Assembly (NCBI GenBank): GCA_031270755.1
Contig: JAISWV010000208.1
Location: forward strand, 1 to 21,429
DNA from: Synergistaceae bacterium
GTDB taxonomy: Bacteria > Synergistota > Synergistia > Synergistales > Aminobacteriaceae
Direction: 5' to 3'
DNA: 21,429 nucleotides
Position numbers and translations under genes: made by a program. Under the pieces are notes generated by a model. That model worked only from the letters and a program-made list of their open reading frames with translations. It did no database searches and was not told where the DNA came from. This document shows, piece after piece, positions 14,316-21,352 of this stretch; positions within the stretch are counted from its first letter, which is position 1; each line of letters starts with the position of its first letter.

Positions 14316-15044
14316 TCAAATCTCGCCTTGAAGTTCCCATACGAGACGATAACCCCGCCCCCGGCGGGACTGGATCGTCAAGGCGGGGGTCTTCCCGTCG
14401 TTCAGTTTTTTGCGCAGGCGCGAGATATAAACGTCCACCGCCCGCGTGTCATATTCTAGCGAGTTCCAAATGCAGCTGAGAAGAGTTTCTCGCGTGACCG
14501 TTTTACCGACTCCTTCCGGAGTCCCTGAGCTCATGCGCTCCGTCAGCAGCGCCAAAAGGCGAAATTCCGTGAGGCTCAAGGAGAGCTCCACACCCCGCAG
14601 CGAGGCAGACTCGTTCTCCAGATCAATATATAGGTCACCATTGGTCAATTGTTTTATCGTCTTTTCTTCTTTCGATCTTCGCAGGATGGCGGATATGCGA
14701 GCACTCAATTCGGCTGTAGAAAAGGGTTTTTTTACGTAATCGTCGGCCCCCAGCTCCAACCCCGCCACGAGATCCCGGTCCTCGCGCCGGGCGGTGAGCA
14801 TCAAAATGGGCGTGGAACGGACTTCTTCGTCTTCTTTAACGCGGCGGCAGACCTCCCAGCCGGAGAGCTTGGGGAGCATCAGGTCCAGCACCACCAGGTC
14901 GGGCTTGGCGTCGTAGATCATCTGGAGCGCGGCGTCACCGTCAACGGCCGTGATCACCTCGTATCCGCGCCGCAGGAGGAGCTGCCGGACCAAGTCGACG
15001 ATGGCGGGCTCGTCATCGACCACCAAAACTTTATGATTCGTCAC
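14316..15044 (-). CDS. phoB: PhoB/PhoP-like response regulator
   Basis: An OmpR/PhoB-family DNA-binding regulator of 242 residues. The receiver domain has the acidic pair Asp10-Asp11, phospho-acceptor Asp54 (VVLDLMLP), Thr84 (MLTA) and Lys106 (KKPF). A winged-helix domain follows, with the recognition region SLEYDTRAVDVYISRLRKKL and RRGRGYRLVW near the end. The GTG at 15044 is chosen because AGGAG lies four bases upstream and the protein then opens VTNHKVLVVDDE, as in the family. Longer in-frame extensions run back through phoU and are not credible. The start overlaps the phoU stop by 14 bases, and the kinase follows 10 bases downstream, so the three are translationally linked. Its likely target is the Pho box upstream of pstS. 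Confidence 0.94.
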   Translation of the reverse strand: MTNHKVLVVDDEPAIVDLVRQLLLRRGYEVITAVDGDAALQMIYDAKPDLVVLDLMLPKLSGWEVCRRVKEDEEVRSTPILMLTARREDRDLVAGLELGADDYVKKPFSTAELSARISAILRRSKEEKTIKQLTNGDLYIDLENESASLRGVELSLSLTEFRLLALLTERMSSGTPEGVGKTVTRETLLSCIWNSLEYDTRAVDVYISRLRKKLNDGKTPALTIQSRRGRGYRLVWELQGEI

Positions 15045-15750
15045 GGCTCTCCTGCTCCTGTATCTTGTCTTTCGGGTTTTTGTAATCCGAGGCCTTGGCG
15101 ATTTTCCCCGCGTACATGTAAATGACCCGCTCAGCGATGTTGGTGGCGTGGTCGCCGGCGCGCTCCAGCGTCCGGGCAACGCCCATCAGCAAAAACGCCT
15201 GTTCCAGACGGTCCACCCGCTCCATCACCATCGTGAAAAGTTCCCGCACCACTTGCTTCTCCAGGGCGTCGATTTGATCGTCCAATGTAAAGACGGTTGT
15301 TGCCGTTTCGACGTCCTCTACATCAAAGGCGGAAAGGGCCTTACCCAACATTTCCGACAAAATCGCGGACATGCGGGGAATGTCGATCAAGGGTTTTATC
15401 AAGGGTTTTTTCTCCAACAAGATGGCGGCCCGGGCGATGTTGACGCCGTAGTCGCCGATACGCTCCAAATCCACAGCCATGTGCATGGTCGAAACGATCA
15501 TGCGAAGGTCCTGCCCCAAGGGCTGGTAGCGGGCGTTGAAGCTCATGCAGCTTTCATCGATACGTTCGGTCAGCTCATCCAGGGCATCGTCCCCATCGAT
15601 GACGGAACGGGCCGCCTCGACGTCGCTGTTTTTGAGAGCCCAGACCGCGTGAACCACCGCGTTTTCGCTCATTTTCCCCAGGCGGATCAACGTCCGCTTG
15701 ATCTCCACGAGGTCCGCGTCTTGTTGTTTACGGATACTGATCGTACTCAA
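15031..15750 (-). CDS. phoU: PhoU, phosphate signalling regulator
   Basis: PhoU links the Pst transporter to the PhoR kinase and represses the regulon when phosphate is ample. The 239-residue all-helical protein has the two three-helix PhoU repeats. Each carries the metal-binding E/DxxxD signature: DLERIGDYGVNIA in the first half and TLERAGDHATNIAERV in the second. The start is a TTG preceded by AAGGTGG, which yields MSTISIRKQQDADL, a normal PhoU opening; the nearby ATG is in another frame with an early stop. A 103-bp gap with a GC-rich hairpin separates it from pstB, and it overlaps the response regulator by 14 bases. Confidence 0.96.
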   Translation of the reverse strand: MSTISIRKQQDADLVEIKRTLIRLGKMSENAVVHAVWALKNSDVEAARSVIDGDDALDELTERIDESCMSFNARYQPLGQDLRMIVSTMHMAVDLERIGDYGVNIARAAILLEKKPLIKPLIDIPRMSAILSEMLGKALSAFDVEDVETATTVFTLDDQIDALEKQVVRELFTMVMERVDRLEQAFLLMGVARTLERAGDHATNIAERVIYMYAGKIAKASDYKNPKDKIQEQESRDES

Positions 15751-15811
15751 TCTTCATTCCACCTTCATTTTCCAGTTTTCAGGTTTCATTTTTCAATAGC
15801 CATTCACGCCC

Positions 15812-15838
15812 GGGGGCAGGGAGACTCGCTGGCCCCCC
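15812..15838 (-). other. GC-rich hairpin in the pstB-phoU gap
   Basis: GGGGG (15812-15816) pairs with CCCCC (15833-15837). The interior adds short complementary CAG/CTG and GAG/CTC runs with one bulge and one mismatch. There is no T-run after it on the minus strand, so it is not a standard terminator. It may stabilise or process the pst mRNA before phoU. Confidence 0.45.
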
Positions 15839-15853
15839 AAGATCCCCCTATAC

Positions 15854-16639
15854 TTAGCCGAAACGGCCGGTGATGTAGTCCTCGGTGCGCTTGTCCTCAG
15901 GAACGGTGAAAATTCGGCTCGTAGGGCCGTACTCCACGAGTTCTCCCAGAAGGAAAAACGCCGTGTAATCGCTGATGCGCGCCGCCTGCTGCATGTTGTG
16001 GGTGACGATTGCAACGGTGAAGCGCGATTTCAAATCGCGGATCAGCTCCTCGATGCGGGAGGTGGACAGGGGATCCAGGGCGCTGGTGGGCTCGTCCATC
16101 AACAAAACCTCCGGCTCGGTGGCGATGGCGCGGGCTATACAGAGGCGCTGTTGCTGGCCGCCCGAGAGCCCCGTGCCCAGAGTATTCAGCTTGTCTTTCA
16201 CCTCGCTCCACAGCGCCGCCCCCTCCAGACTGGAACGGACCGTTTCGTCCAGGGCCTCCCTGTTCTTCACTCCGAAAAGACGTGGCCCATAGGCGACGTT
16301 CTCGTAGATCGACATGGGAAAGGGGTTGGGTTTTTGGAAGACCATGCCGACACGGCGCCGAAGAGCGATGACGTCCACGCCGGGGGCGTAGATATCCGCG
16401 CCGTCGATCAAAACATGCCCCTCCACTCTGGCGCCCGGGATGAAGTCGTTCATACGGTTGAGGCACCGAAGGTAAGAGCTTTTTCCGCAGCCCGACGGCC
16501 CGATGAAGGCCGCGACGCAACCCCTGGGAATATCGAAGTTCAGCGACCAAAGAACACGGTCCGGGCCATAATACAAATTTAGGCCCTGTGTGCGCACCTG
16601 CGGCAAATCCCGATCCGATTCCGTCTGCGTCTTGTCCAT
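15854..16639 (-). CDS. pstB: Phosphate ABC transporter ATP-binding protein
   Basis: PstB drives high-affinity phosphate import by hydrolysing ATP at the PstCA channel. The 261-residue protein is close to the usual length. Motifs are intact: Walker A GPSGCGKS (47-54), Q-loop [21 protein letters not shown] (98-118, typical of PstB), signature LSGGQQQR (158-165), Walker B LLMDEP (179-184) with TSALDP, and the switch histidine in [22 protein letters not shown] lies six bases before the ATG. It is 22 bp downstream of pstA. Confidence 0.98.
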   Translation of the reverse strand: MDKTQTESDRDLPQVRTQGLNLYYGPDRVLWSLNFDIPRGCVAAFIGPSGCGKSSYLRCLNRMNDFIPGARVEGHVLIDGADIYAPGVDVIALRRRVGMVFQKPNPFPMSIYENVAYGPRLFGVKNREALDETVRSSLEGAALWSEVKDKLNTLGTGLSGGQQQRLCIARAIATEPEVLLMDEPTSALDPLSTSRIEELIRDLKSRFTVAIVTHNMQQAARISDYTAFFLLGELVEYGPTSRIFTVPEDKRTEDYITGRFG

Positions 16640-16661
16640 TGTATCCCTCTCGTTTTTTTAT

Positions 16662-17504
16662 TTATTGTCCCCGGGTCAATCTGGTTCTCATCCAGACGCC
16701 CACGGAGCTGATACCCAACACCAAGCCCACCAGAACCAAAATCGCCCCATATTGCAGCGGGCGCGTCGCTTCGATGTTGGTTCCGGCTGTGGCGAGAACG
16801 TAAACATGGTAAGGCAGGGCCATAACCTCGTCGAAAAGGCTTTGTGCCACCCCGGGCGTGTAGAACGCGGCACCGGTGAAGATGATGGGAGCCGTCTCCC
16901 CCGCCACACGGCCGATGGAGAGAATGACCCCCGTGATAATCGTGGAGGCCGCGGACGGCAGCACCACCTTGCGGATTGTCTGCCATTTCGTCGCGCCCAG
17001 GGCGTAAGAGGCATCCCGATAATCCTGCGGCACCGCCCGAAACGCCTGCTCTGAGGCCGTGACCATGAGCGGCAGAGAGAGGCAGGCCAAAGTCAGAGAG
17101 GCCGAGAGCATCGACGAGCCGAAGCCCAGAAAAATCACGAAAAGCGACAGCCCGAAAAGCCCGAACACCACCGATGGAACTCCGGCCAGTGCCCGAATCG
17201 ACTGGCGCAGGACGTGGGTGAAAAAAGAATCGGTGGCGTACTCCGAAAAGTATAACCCCGTTCCCACCCCCACCGGTACCGTCGCAACCATGGAGACCGC
17301 GATCAACTCCAGAGTTCCCACCAAGGGCGTCCAGATCCCGCCGGCCGTCATGCCGTCGCGGGGCGGTTCAGAGATAAACTCCCAAGAAAGGGCGGCCCAT
17401 CCGCGGTTCACCACGAAAGCCAGTACCCCTGCCAGCAGGGCCCCAAGGGATAAGGCCGTTCCCCAGAAAACGAGGGTCGCGATTTTATCGGAAAACTTAC
17501 GCAT
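16662..17504 (-). CDS. pstA: Phosphate ABC transporter permease PstA
   Basis: One of the two membrane subunits of the phosphate channel, 280 residues with six predicted membrane segments. The EAA loop that docks on PstB is YALGATKWQTIRKVVLPSA (167-185). The PstA signature GRVAGETAPIIFTGAAF follows at 198-214. Its N-terminal helix starts MRKFSDKIATLVFW. GGGAG lies shortly before the ATG. pstC ends 46 bp upstream and pstB begins 22 bp downstream. Confidence 0.97.
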   Translation of the reverse strand: MRKFSDKIATLVFWGTALSLGALLAGVLAFVVNRGWAALSWEFISEPPRDGMTAGGIWTPLVGTLELIAVSMVATVPVGVGTGLYFSEYATDSFFTHVLRQSIRALAGVPSVVFGLFGLSLFVIFLGFGSSMLSASLTLACLSLPLMVTASEQAFRAVPQDYRDASYALGATKWQTIRKVVLPSAASTIITGVILSIGRVAGETAPIIFTGAAFYTPGVAQSLFDEVMALPYHVYVLATAGTNIEATRPLQYGAILVLVGLVLGISSVGVWMRTRLTRGQ

Positions 17505-17550
17505 CCCAAACTCCCGCCTTTCTCATTTTTCTATTTTTCCCATTTTTTTA

Positions 17551-18474
17551 TTAAAGATTTCCGCCCTTCAATTTGAAGCCCTTCGCCTCGATTTTTGCGG
17601 ACAACAGGTTGATGGCCAAAGTGATCAGAAGAAGAATCAGCCCGGCAAAGAAAAGGGCGTGGTAGTGCTCCGAGCCCACCGGCGTCTCCCCCATCTCGGC
17701 AGCGATGGTAGAGGTCAAAGGACGCACGGGGTCGAAGAGGCTTCTGGGAATAACCGCGGCTCCGCCTGCCGCCATCAACATGACCATCGTCTCTCCCGTG
17801 GCGCGCATCACGCCCAGAAGAGACGCCGACAGAATGCCTGGTAAGGCGCTGGGCAGCACGACCCTGCGAATCGTCTCCCACCGCGTCGCTCCCAAAGCGT
17901 AAGAGGCGTCCCGCAGCTCCCGAGGTACCGCGCAGAGTGCCTCGTCGGCCAGGGACCCCACGATGGGGACCATCATCATCCCCAAAAGCGCGGAGGCGTT
18001 GGCCATGTTCAGCCCCGTCAGAAGGCTGAAGCGGTCCTGCAGCCACGGCGCTACCACCACCATCCCCAGAAACCCGAATACGATGGAGGGGATGAACCCC
18101 AGAAGTTCCAAAAGAGGCTTGACCAGGTTGCGCAGGCGGCGCGGAGCGATCTCTGCGGTGAAGACGGCGATGGCAAGACTGACGGGCAGGCCGATGGCGC
18201 TCGACAAAAAAGTCACGGCAAGGCTCGACATAATGAGCGGAAACATTCCCAAAGCGGGAGGAGTTTCCTGGGGGTACCAGTCCATGCCGAAAAGAAGCTC
18301 GGAAAGCGTCGTCGCTTTCAAGACGGGCAAGCTCTCTTTCACCAGAAAGTACAAGATGAACCCCATGATTAAAATACAGACCGTCGAAACGGAAAGCGCG
18401 GTTCTAGCGGCGACTCTATCTCCCCACCCGCCGAAGTGGGGAGACGTTGTCCCTCTTTTTCTCGTGTGAAGCAT
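17551..18474 (-). CDS. pstC: Phosphate ABC transporter permease PstC
   Basis: The second channel subunit, 307 residues with six membrane segments after a short cytoplasmic N-terminus. The EAA loop YALGATRWETIRRVVLPSA is at 192-210, followed by GVMRATGETMVMLMAAGG (221-238), the PstC counterpart of the PstA signature. The ATG has AGGA five bases upstream. Codons 11-19 form a perfect 9-bp inverted repeat that could fold in the mRNA just after the start. The gene is separated from pstS by 106 bp containing a strong hairpin. Confidence 0.97.
   Translation of the reverse strand: MLHTRKRGTTSPHFGGWGDRVAARTALSVSTVCILIMGFILYFLVKESLPVLKATTLSELLFGMDWYPQETPPALGMFPLIMSSLAVTFLSSAIGLPVSLAIAVFTAEIAPRRLRNLVKPLLELLGFIPSIVFGFLGMVVVAPWLQDRFSLLTGLNMANASALLGMMMVPIVGSLADEALCAVPRELRDASYALGATRWETIRRVVLPSALPGILSASLLGVMRATGETMVMLMAAGGAAVIPRSLFDPVRPLTSTIAAEMGETPVGSEHYHALFFAGLILLLITLAINLLSAKIEAKGFKLKGGNL
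18419..18444 (-). other. Perfect 9-bp hairpin in the 5' coding part of pstC
   Basis: TCTCCCCAC (18419-18427) and GTGGGGAGA (18436-18444) form a perfect stem over an 8-base loop, covering codons 11-19 of pstC. Such a structure near the start could slow initiation and lower PstC relative to PstS. It may also simply reflect codon choice. Confidence 0.45.
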
Positions 18475-18509
18475 GAAGTCCTGAAGTCCCCCTCCCTTGA
18501 AGCTTTTAT

Positions 18510-18537
18510 GGGCAACTCCACTGTCCCGGAGTTGCCC
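18510..18537. terminator. Strong hairpin between pstS and pstC
   Basis: GGGCAACTCC (18510-18519) and GGAGTTGCCC (18528-18537) form a perfect 10-bp stem over an 8-base loop. The T-run (18539-18543) follows on the plus strand, so it is a good terminator only for rightward transcription. For the minus-strand pst mRNA it lies 43 bases after the pstS stop without a U-tract. It could protect the pstS 3' end or attenuate pstC, giving the usual excess of binding protein. Confidence 0.65.
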
Positions 18538-18580
18538 GTTTTTGTGTATACTGATATTGTCTTATATTAACCAAGCTATT

Positions 18581-19414
18581 TTAATGAATATTTATGAAGC
18601 CCGTGTCCGTTACAATTTTCTGCCCGTCAGGCGAGAGGACGTAGTCGATGAAGGCCTTGACGTCTCCGGCCGGCGCGCCGTCGGTGTACATGTAAAGCTT
18701 GCGGGACAGGGGATAGGTGTTGTTCTTCGCCGTAGCCAGAGAGGCCTCTACGCCCTCTACGCTCACGGCTTTCACCGTCTTGTCCACGTACCCGATTCCC
18801 TCGTATCCGATAGCCAACTTGTTTTTGGCCACCGTTGTCAGCATAGCTCCGCTGGACGCCGTGACTTGGGCTTTGGGGGTGACGCGGGATTTCTGATCCT
18901 TATCGCCCTTTTCCACCACCAATTCCTGCCAGGTTCCGTAGGTGCCCGAGCTGGAATCGCGGCCCACCACCGCAATAGCGGCGTTCTCCCCTCCAACGTC
19001 CTTCCAATTGGTGATCTCGCCGGTGTAAATTTTTTTGAGCTGCGCGAACGTCAAGTTCTTAACGGGATTCGACGGATGAACCACGGGCACGATGCAATCC
19101 AGAGCCACCGCCGTTTCGAAGGGCGTCACTCCGTTTGCCTTGGCCTGCTCGATCTCGCTGCTCTTGATCTCCCGCGACGCGTTGGCGATGTGAGTCGTCT
19201 TGTCTATCAACCCCTTGATTCCGTTGCCCGTACCGCCGCCCGAAATGGAGATCTTGACCTCGGGATGCGCGGGCGCGAAGCGCTCCACCGCAATCTGCGC
19301 AAAAGGCAGTACCGTCGTCGACCCATTGACAACGATTTCCGACGCATAGGCCGCCCCTGCAACCCCTAATCCTCTAATCAACGTTGCGACAAAAACTTTC
19401 CACTTGTTCAACAT
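18581..19414 (-). CDS. pstS: Phosphate-binding protein PstS
   Basis: The periplasmic phosphate receptor of the Pst transporter, 277 residues. A signal peptide is present, with probable cleavage at AAYA/SEIVV after residue 24. An Arg at position 14 interrupts its hydrophobic core, which is unusual. There is no lipobox Cys, so the protein should be soluble. Phosphate-site segments are NGSTTVLPF (30-38), SGGGTGNG (58-65), NASREIK (78-84) and GRDSSSGTYGTW (151-162). The ATG at 19414 is chosen over a start 27 codons earlier because AAGGAGG precedes it and the upstream extension would run over the promoter. It is first in the pst-pho operon and has its own Pho box. Confidence 0.97.
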   Translation of the reverse strand: MLNKWKVFVATLIRGLGVAGAAYASEIVVNGSTTVLPFAQIAVERFAPAHPEVKISISGGGTGNGIKGLIDKTTHIANASREIKSSEIEQAKANGVTPFETAVALDCIVPVVHPSNPVKNLTFAQLKKIYTGEITNWKDVGGENAAIAVVGRDSSSGTYGTWQELVVEKGDKDQKSRVTPKAQVTASSGAMLTTVAKNKLAIGYEGIGYVDKTVKAVSVEGVEASLATAKNNTYPLSRKLYMYTDGAPAGDVKAFIDYVLSPDGQKIVTDTGFINIH

Positions 19415-19432
19415 CCCCACTTCCTCCTTAAA

Positions 19433-19444
19433 GTCAATTTTGAC
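19433..19444. promoter_or_regulatory. Small palindrome in the pstS leader
   Basis: GTCAATTTTGAC has perfect 5-bp arms (GTCAA/TTGAC) and lies between the candidate -10 and the ribosome-binding site of pstS. It could be an operator half-site pair or part of the transcription start region. Evidence is limited to symmetry. Confidence 0.3.
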
Positions 19445-19450
19445 AAACCT

Positions 19451-19505
19451 AGAATAATGGAGGAGGGTAACGGAAAAACAACCGTTATGTAACAAAAACG
19501 TAACA
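19451..19505 (-). promoter_or_regulatory. Pho box of four 11-bp repeats plus -10 for pstS
   Basis: Read on the minus strand, 19505-19462 divides into four contiguous 11-base units with cores TGTTAC, TGTTAC, GGTTGT and CGTTAC. Each core is followed by a 5-base spacer, mostly T-rich. Direct repeats with 11-bp period are the hallmark of PhoB and PhoP binding sites. A candidate -10 (TATTCT, 19456-19451) begins five bases after the last repeat, so the repeats replace the -35, as in activated Pho promoters. The regulator is most likely the phoB-like gene of the same operon. Confidence 0.85.
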
Positions 19506-19714
19506 CCGCAAGCCTAAACACGCCTTGAGAAGCAAGGGGCCGCGCAAAAGGGCGCCGACTGGCGCTTGACCGCAGCGGAAACTCGAACAAAGCTGAAGCG
19601 ATTGTACCCGAATATTTTGTAAAGTTTTAGATATTACAACCTACTAGTCTTAAACGAAAGCTATTCCTGTCCTTTGCAAAAATCGGCCTGTTTACTTTCG
19701 GCGGAGGATACGCC

Positions 19715-20221
19715 ATGATTGCGCTTATTGAAGCAGAGTGCGTAGAAAAGAAAAAATGGATAACGCATGATGAAATGATGAATGTCACCGTTATTGCTGA
19801 AAGCACTCCCGGCCCTATCGCTATCAACTGTGCGACCTATGTCGGATACAAACAGGCCGGAATGATGGGAGCCATTCTTGCAACTTTGGGTATGGTGTTT
19901 CCATCATTTGTGATTATATATCTAATCTCAATGATTTTCAATGATTTTCTTTCCTTCACGCTGATTGCCAATGCTTTCAAAGGGATTAAAGTGGCTGTCG
20001 GTCTGTTGATACTGAACGCCGCAATCATAATGATACAGAAAATGCACAAAAAGATTTTCCCCTGTGTAGTTATGCTACTGTCGTGTTTCACCATGCTCCT
20101 CGTAAGTATATTTACGCTGTGCCTGTCCTCCATCTACATCATGCTGACAGCCGGAGTTATCAGCCTTGCGATATTTTTCTACAAAACAAAGCTGCAAGGC
20201 AGCAGGGAGGTTGAGAAATGA
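19715..20221 (+). CDS. Chromate transporter, short-chain CHR protein 1 (5' end abnormal)
   Basis: One half of a CHR-family pair; such proteins are annotated as chromate/sulfate-type anion exporters. From the ATG at 19715 it has 168 residues, with ESTPGPIAIN at 29-38 and about five membrane segments. Family similarity clearly starts earlier: the same frame is open from 19631 and reads LKRKLFLSFAKIGLFTFGGG then YAM, the conserved first CHR motif. No ATG, GTG or TTG lies between the in-frame stop (19628-19630) and 19715. Either an unusual start such as ATA (19631) is used, or the gene has lost its 5' end, or only a truncated protein is made. It overlaps the next gene by ATGA. It is visibly AT-rich and looks acquired. 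Confidence 0.8.
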   Translation: MIALIEAECVEKKKWITHDEMMNVTVIAESTPGPIAINCATYVGYKQAGMMGAILATLGMVFPSFVIIYLISMIFNDFLSFTLIANAFKGIKVAVGLLILNAAIIMIQKMHKKIFPCVVMLLSCFTMLLVSIFTLCLSSIYIMLTAGVISLAIFFYKTKLQGSREVEK

Positions 20222-20775
20222 TCTATCTCGAATTGATTTTAGGCTTTCTAAAAGTGGGTTGCTTTGCGTTCGGCGGCGCGTATGGGGCAATCCCACTTAT
20301 CCGCGATGTTGTCCTTTCCTACGGTTGGCTAAATGAGGAAAGCTTGACCTATCTAATCGCCGTGAGCGAAAGCACTCCCGGCCCGATCATGGTAAACTTG
20401 GCTACCTTCGTGGGAAGCAGTCAAGCCGGATTTTTAGGTGCCGTCGTGGCGACAGTTGCCGTCGTGTTGCCCTCGTTTTTCGTCATTCTGATTTTAATGG
20501 CTGTCCTCAAAAACGCTCTGAAAAATGCTTATGTCAAAGCTGTTTTGCAAGGGCTAAAGCCGAGTATTATCGGCATTATTCTGGCTATGGGTATTTATCT
20601 GATATGGAAGAACTGTTTTCCTGCCGGTTCCGGCATTGACCCTAAAAGCCTTATCATCACGATATTACTTGCCGCTGCCATGCTCGGTTACAAAAAAATC
20701 TTTCGCAAACAGCTATCGCCTATACTGCTTATTGTTTATTCGTCGTGTATGGGAATGATTGTCTACGGATTGTGA
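20218..20775 (+). CDS. Chromate transporter, short-chain CHR protein 2
   Basis: Second half of the short-chain CHR pair, 185 residues and intact. The first CHR motif FLKVGCFAFGGAYGAIPLI is at about 10-28 and the second, ESTPGPIMVNLATFVGSSQAG, in the middle. Five to six membrane segments are predicted. GGGAGG lies just before the ATG, which overlaps the stop of the first gene (ATGA), so translation is coupled and the two probably form a heterodimer. A bidirectional terminator follows after 21 bp. No ChrB-type regulator is nearby, so the natural substrate is uncertain. Confidence 0.92.
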   Translation: MIYLELILGFLKVGCFAFGGAYGAIPLIRDVVLSYGWLNEESLTYLIAVSESTPGPIMVNLATFVGSSQAGFLGAVVATVAVVLPSFFVILILMAVLKNALKNAYVKAVLQGLKPSIIGIILAMGIYLIWKNCFPAGSGIDPKSLIITILLAAAMLGYKKIFRKQLSPILLIVYSSCMGMIVYGL

Positions 20776-20796
20776 AGGACATAGCGCCGACACAAT

Positions 20797-20836
20797 AAAA
20801 AAGCCGGAGTGTGGATACAACACACTTGGCTTTTTT
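20797..20836 (+). terminator. Rho-independent terminator after the chromate genes
   Basis: AAAAAAGCC then GAGTGTG pairs with CACACTT then GGCTTTTTT across a 7-base loop, with a small internal imperfection. It ends in six T and begins with six A, so it can work in both directions. It lies 21 bp after the CHR2 stop. Confidence 0.85.
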
Positions 20837-20882
20837 CGCGGAGTAGCTTGCCACAACGCGCAAAGCCCACAATAATACCTGC

Positions 20883-20917
20883 TTTGACACTTTGCCGGCT
20901 TGCCGGAAAGTGTCAAA
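20883..20917. repeat. Large perfect-arm hairpin
   Basis: TTTGACACTTT (20883-20893) and AAAGTGTCAAA (20907-20917) are perfect 11-bp inverted arms. Inside them CCGG pairs with CCGG around the loop CTTG, with one bulged G. Total stem is about 15 bp. There is no T-run directly after it. It could be a recombination or transposition end, an operator or a structured RNA. Confidence 0.7.
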
Positions 20918-21032
20918 ATACATCACGCGCTTCAAGGAAGCGGGTGAAAAGCCCTCGTTCTTCGCGCACTTTTGACAAGAGTATCGCAGAAAAACGTGGA
21001 CACTTCTACAAAAATAGTATAAGCCTGTATAG

Positions 21033-21059
21033 CCCAAATTACCATCATGGTAATTTGGG
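21033..21059. repeat. 27-bp perfect palindrome
   Basis: Two 13-base arms (CCCAAATTACCAT and its complement) flank a single C. TATA lies just outside both ends, one base away on the left and directly on the right. In DNA it resembles a dimeric-repressor operator; in RNA it would fold to a 12-13-bp stem with an almost absent loop. No regulator gene is adjacent in the window. Confidence 0.85.
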
Positions 21060-21250
21060 TATAGTATTTATACTTGAAAAATATGACAAAATATGTTACA
21101 GCTTTTTAATGTCTAAATCAGATGATTTTCGAAAAAATGTGATTGAACCTGTGGTGCATTGAAGGTGTATGAAGATCTGTTTTGTCACACTTCTAAAGTA
21201 TAAATATTATATTGTGATAATTGCGGAACCACTGCACTAAAGTAAATGAG

Positions 21251-21282
21251 AAAAATAAGAGAGGGTAAACTAACCCCTCTCT
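21251..21282 (-). terminator. Rho-independent terminator for the right-edge minus-strand gene
   Basis: On the minus strand AGAGAGGG pairs with CCCTCTCT over a 9-base loop and is followed by TATTTTT. It lies 70 bases after the TGA of the partial gene at 21353 and faces it correctly. Confidence 0.75.
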
Positions 21283-21352
21283 ATTAGTGAGGCAGTGACT
21301 CCAGAACCGAACTAAGGAATTGTTAAATAATAACTTGCGAAATAATTTGTTA

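Larger units (their letters stand above)
20837..21250. other. Gene-free AT-rich stretch with hairpin and palindrome
   Basis: No intact gene is supported. A plus-strand frame from 20847 to a TGA at 20973-20975 has a protein-like end (CRKVSKYITRFKEAGEKPSF, then FAHF) but no start and a strong hairpin inside it. It may be the tail of a lost gene. The 27-bp palindrome at 21033-21059 is listed separately. The remainder (21060-21250) is AT-rich with only very short open frames. Confidence 0.4.

Noticed and set aside
13616..14479. A 287-codon plus-strand frame
   Set aside because: Antisense to the kinase and regulator; no recognisable domains.
20729..21037. A 102-codon minus-strand frame
   Set aside because: Runs through the terminator and hairpin and into the end of the chromate gene; no start signal.
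20809..21162. Plus-strand frame containing YHHGNL, which resembles the start of TetR regulators
   Set aside because: The motif is encoded by the 27-bp palindrome itself, and no helix-turn-helix follows.
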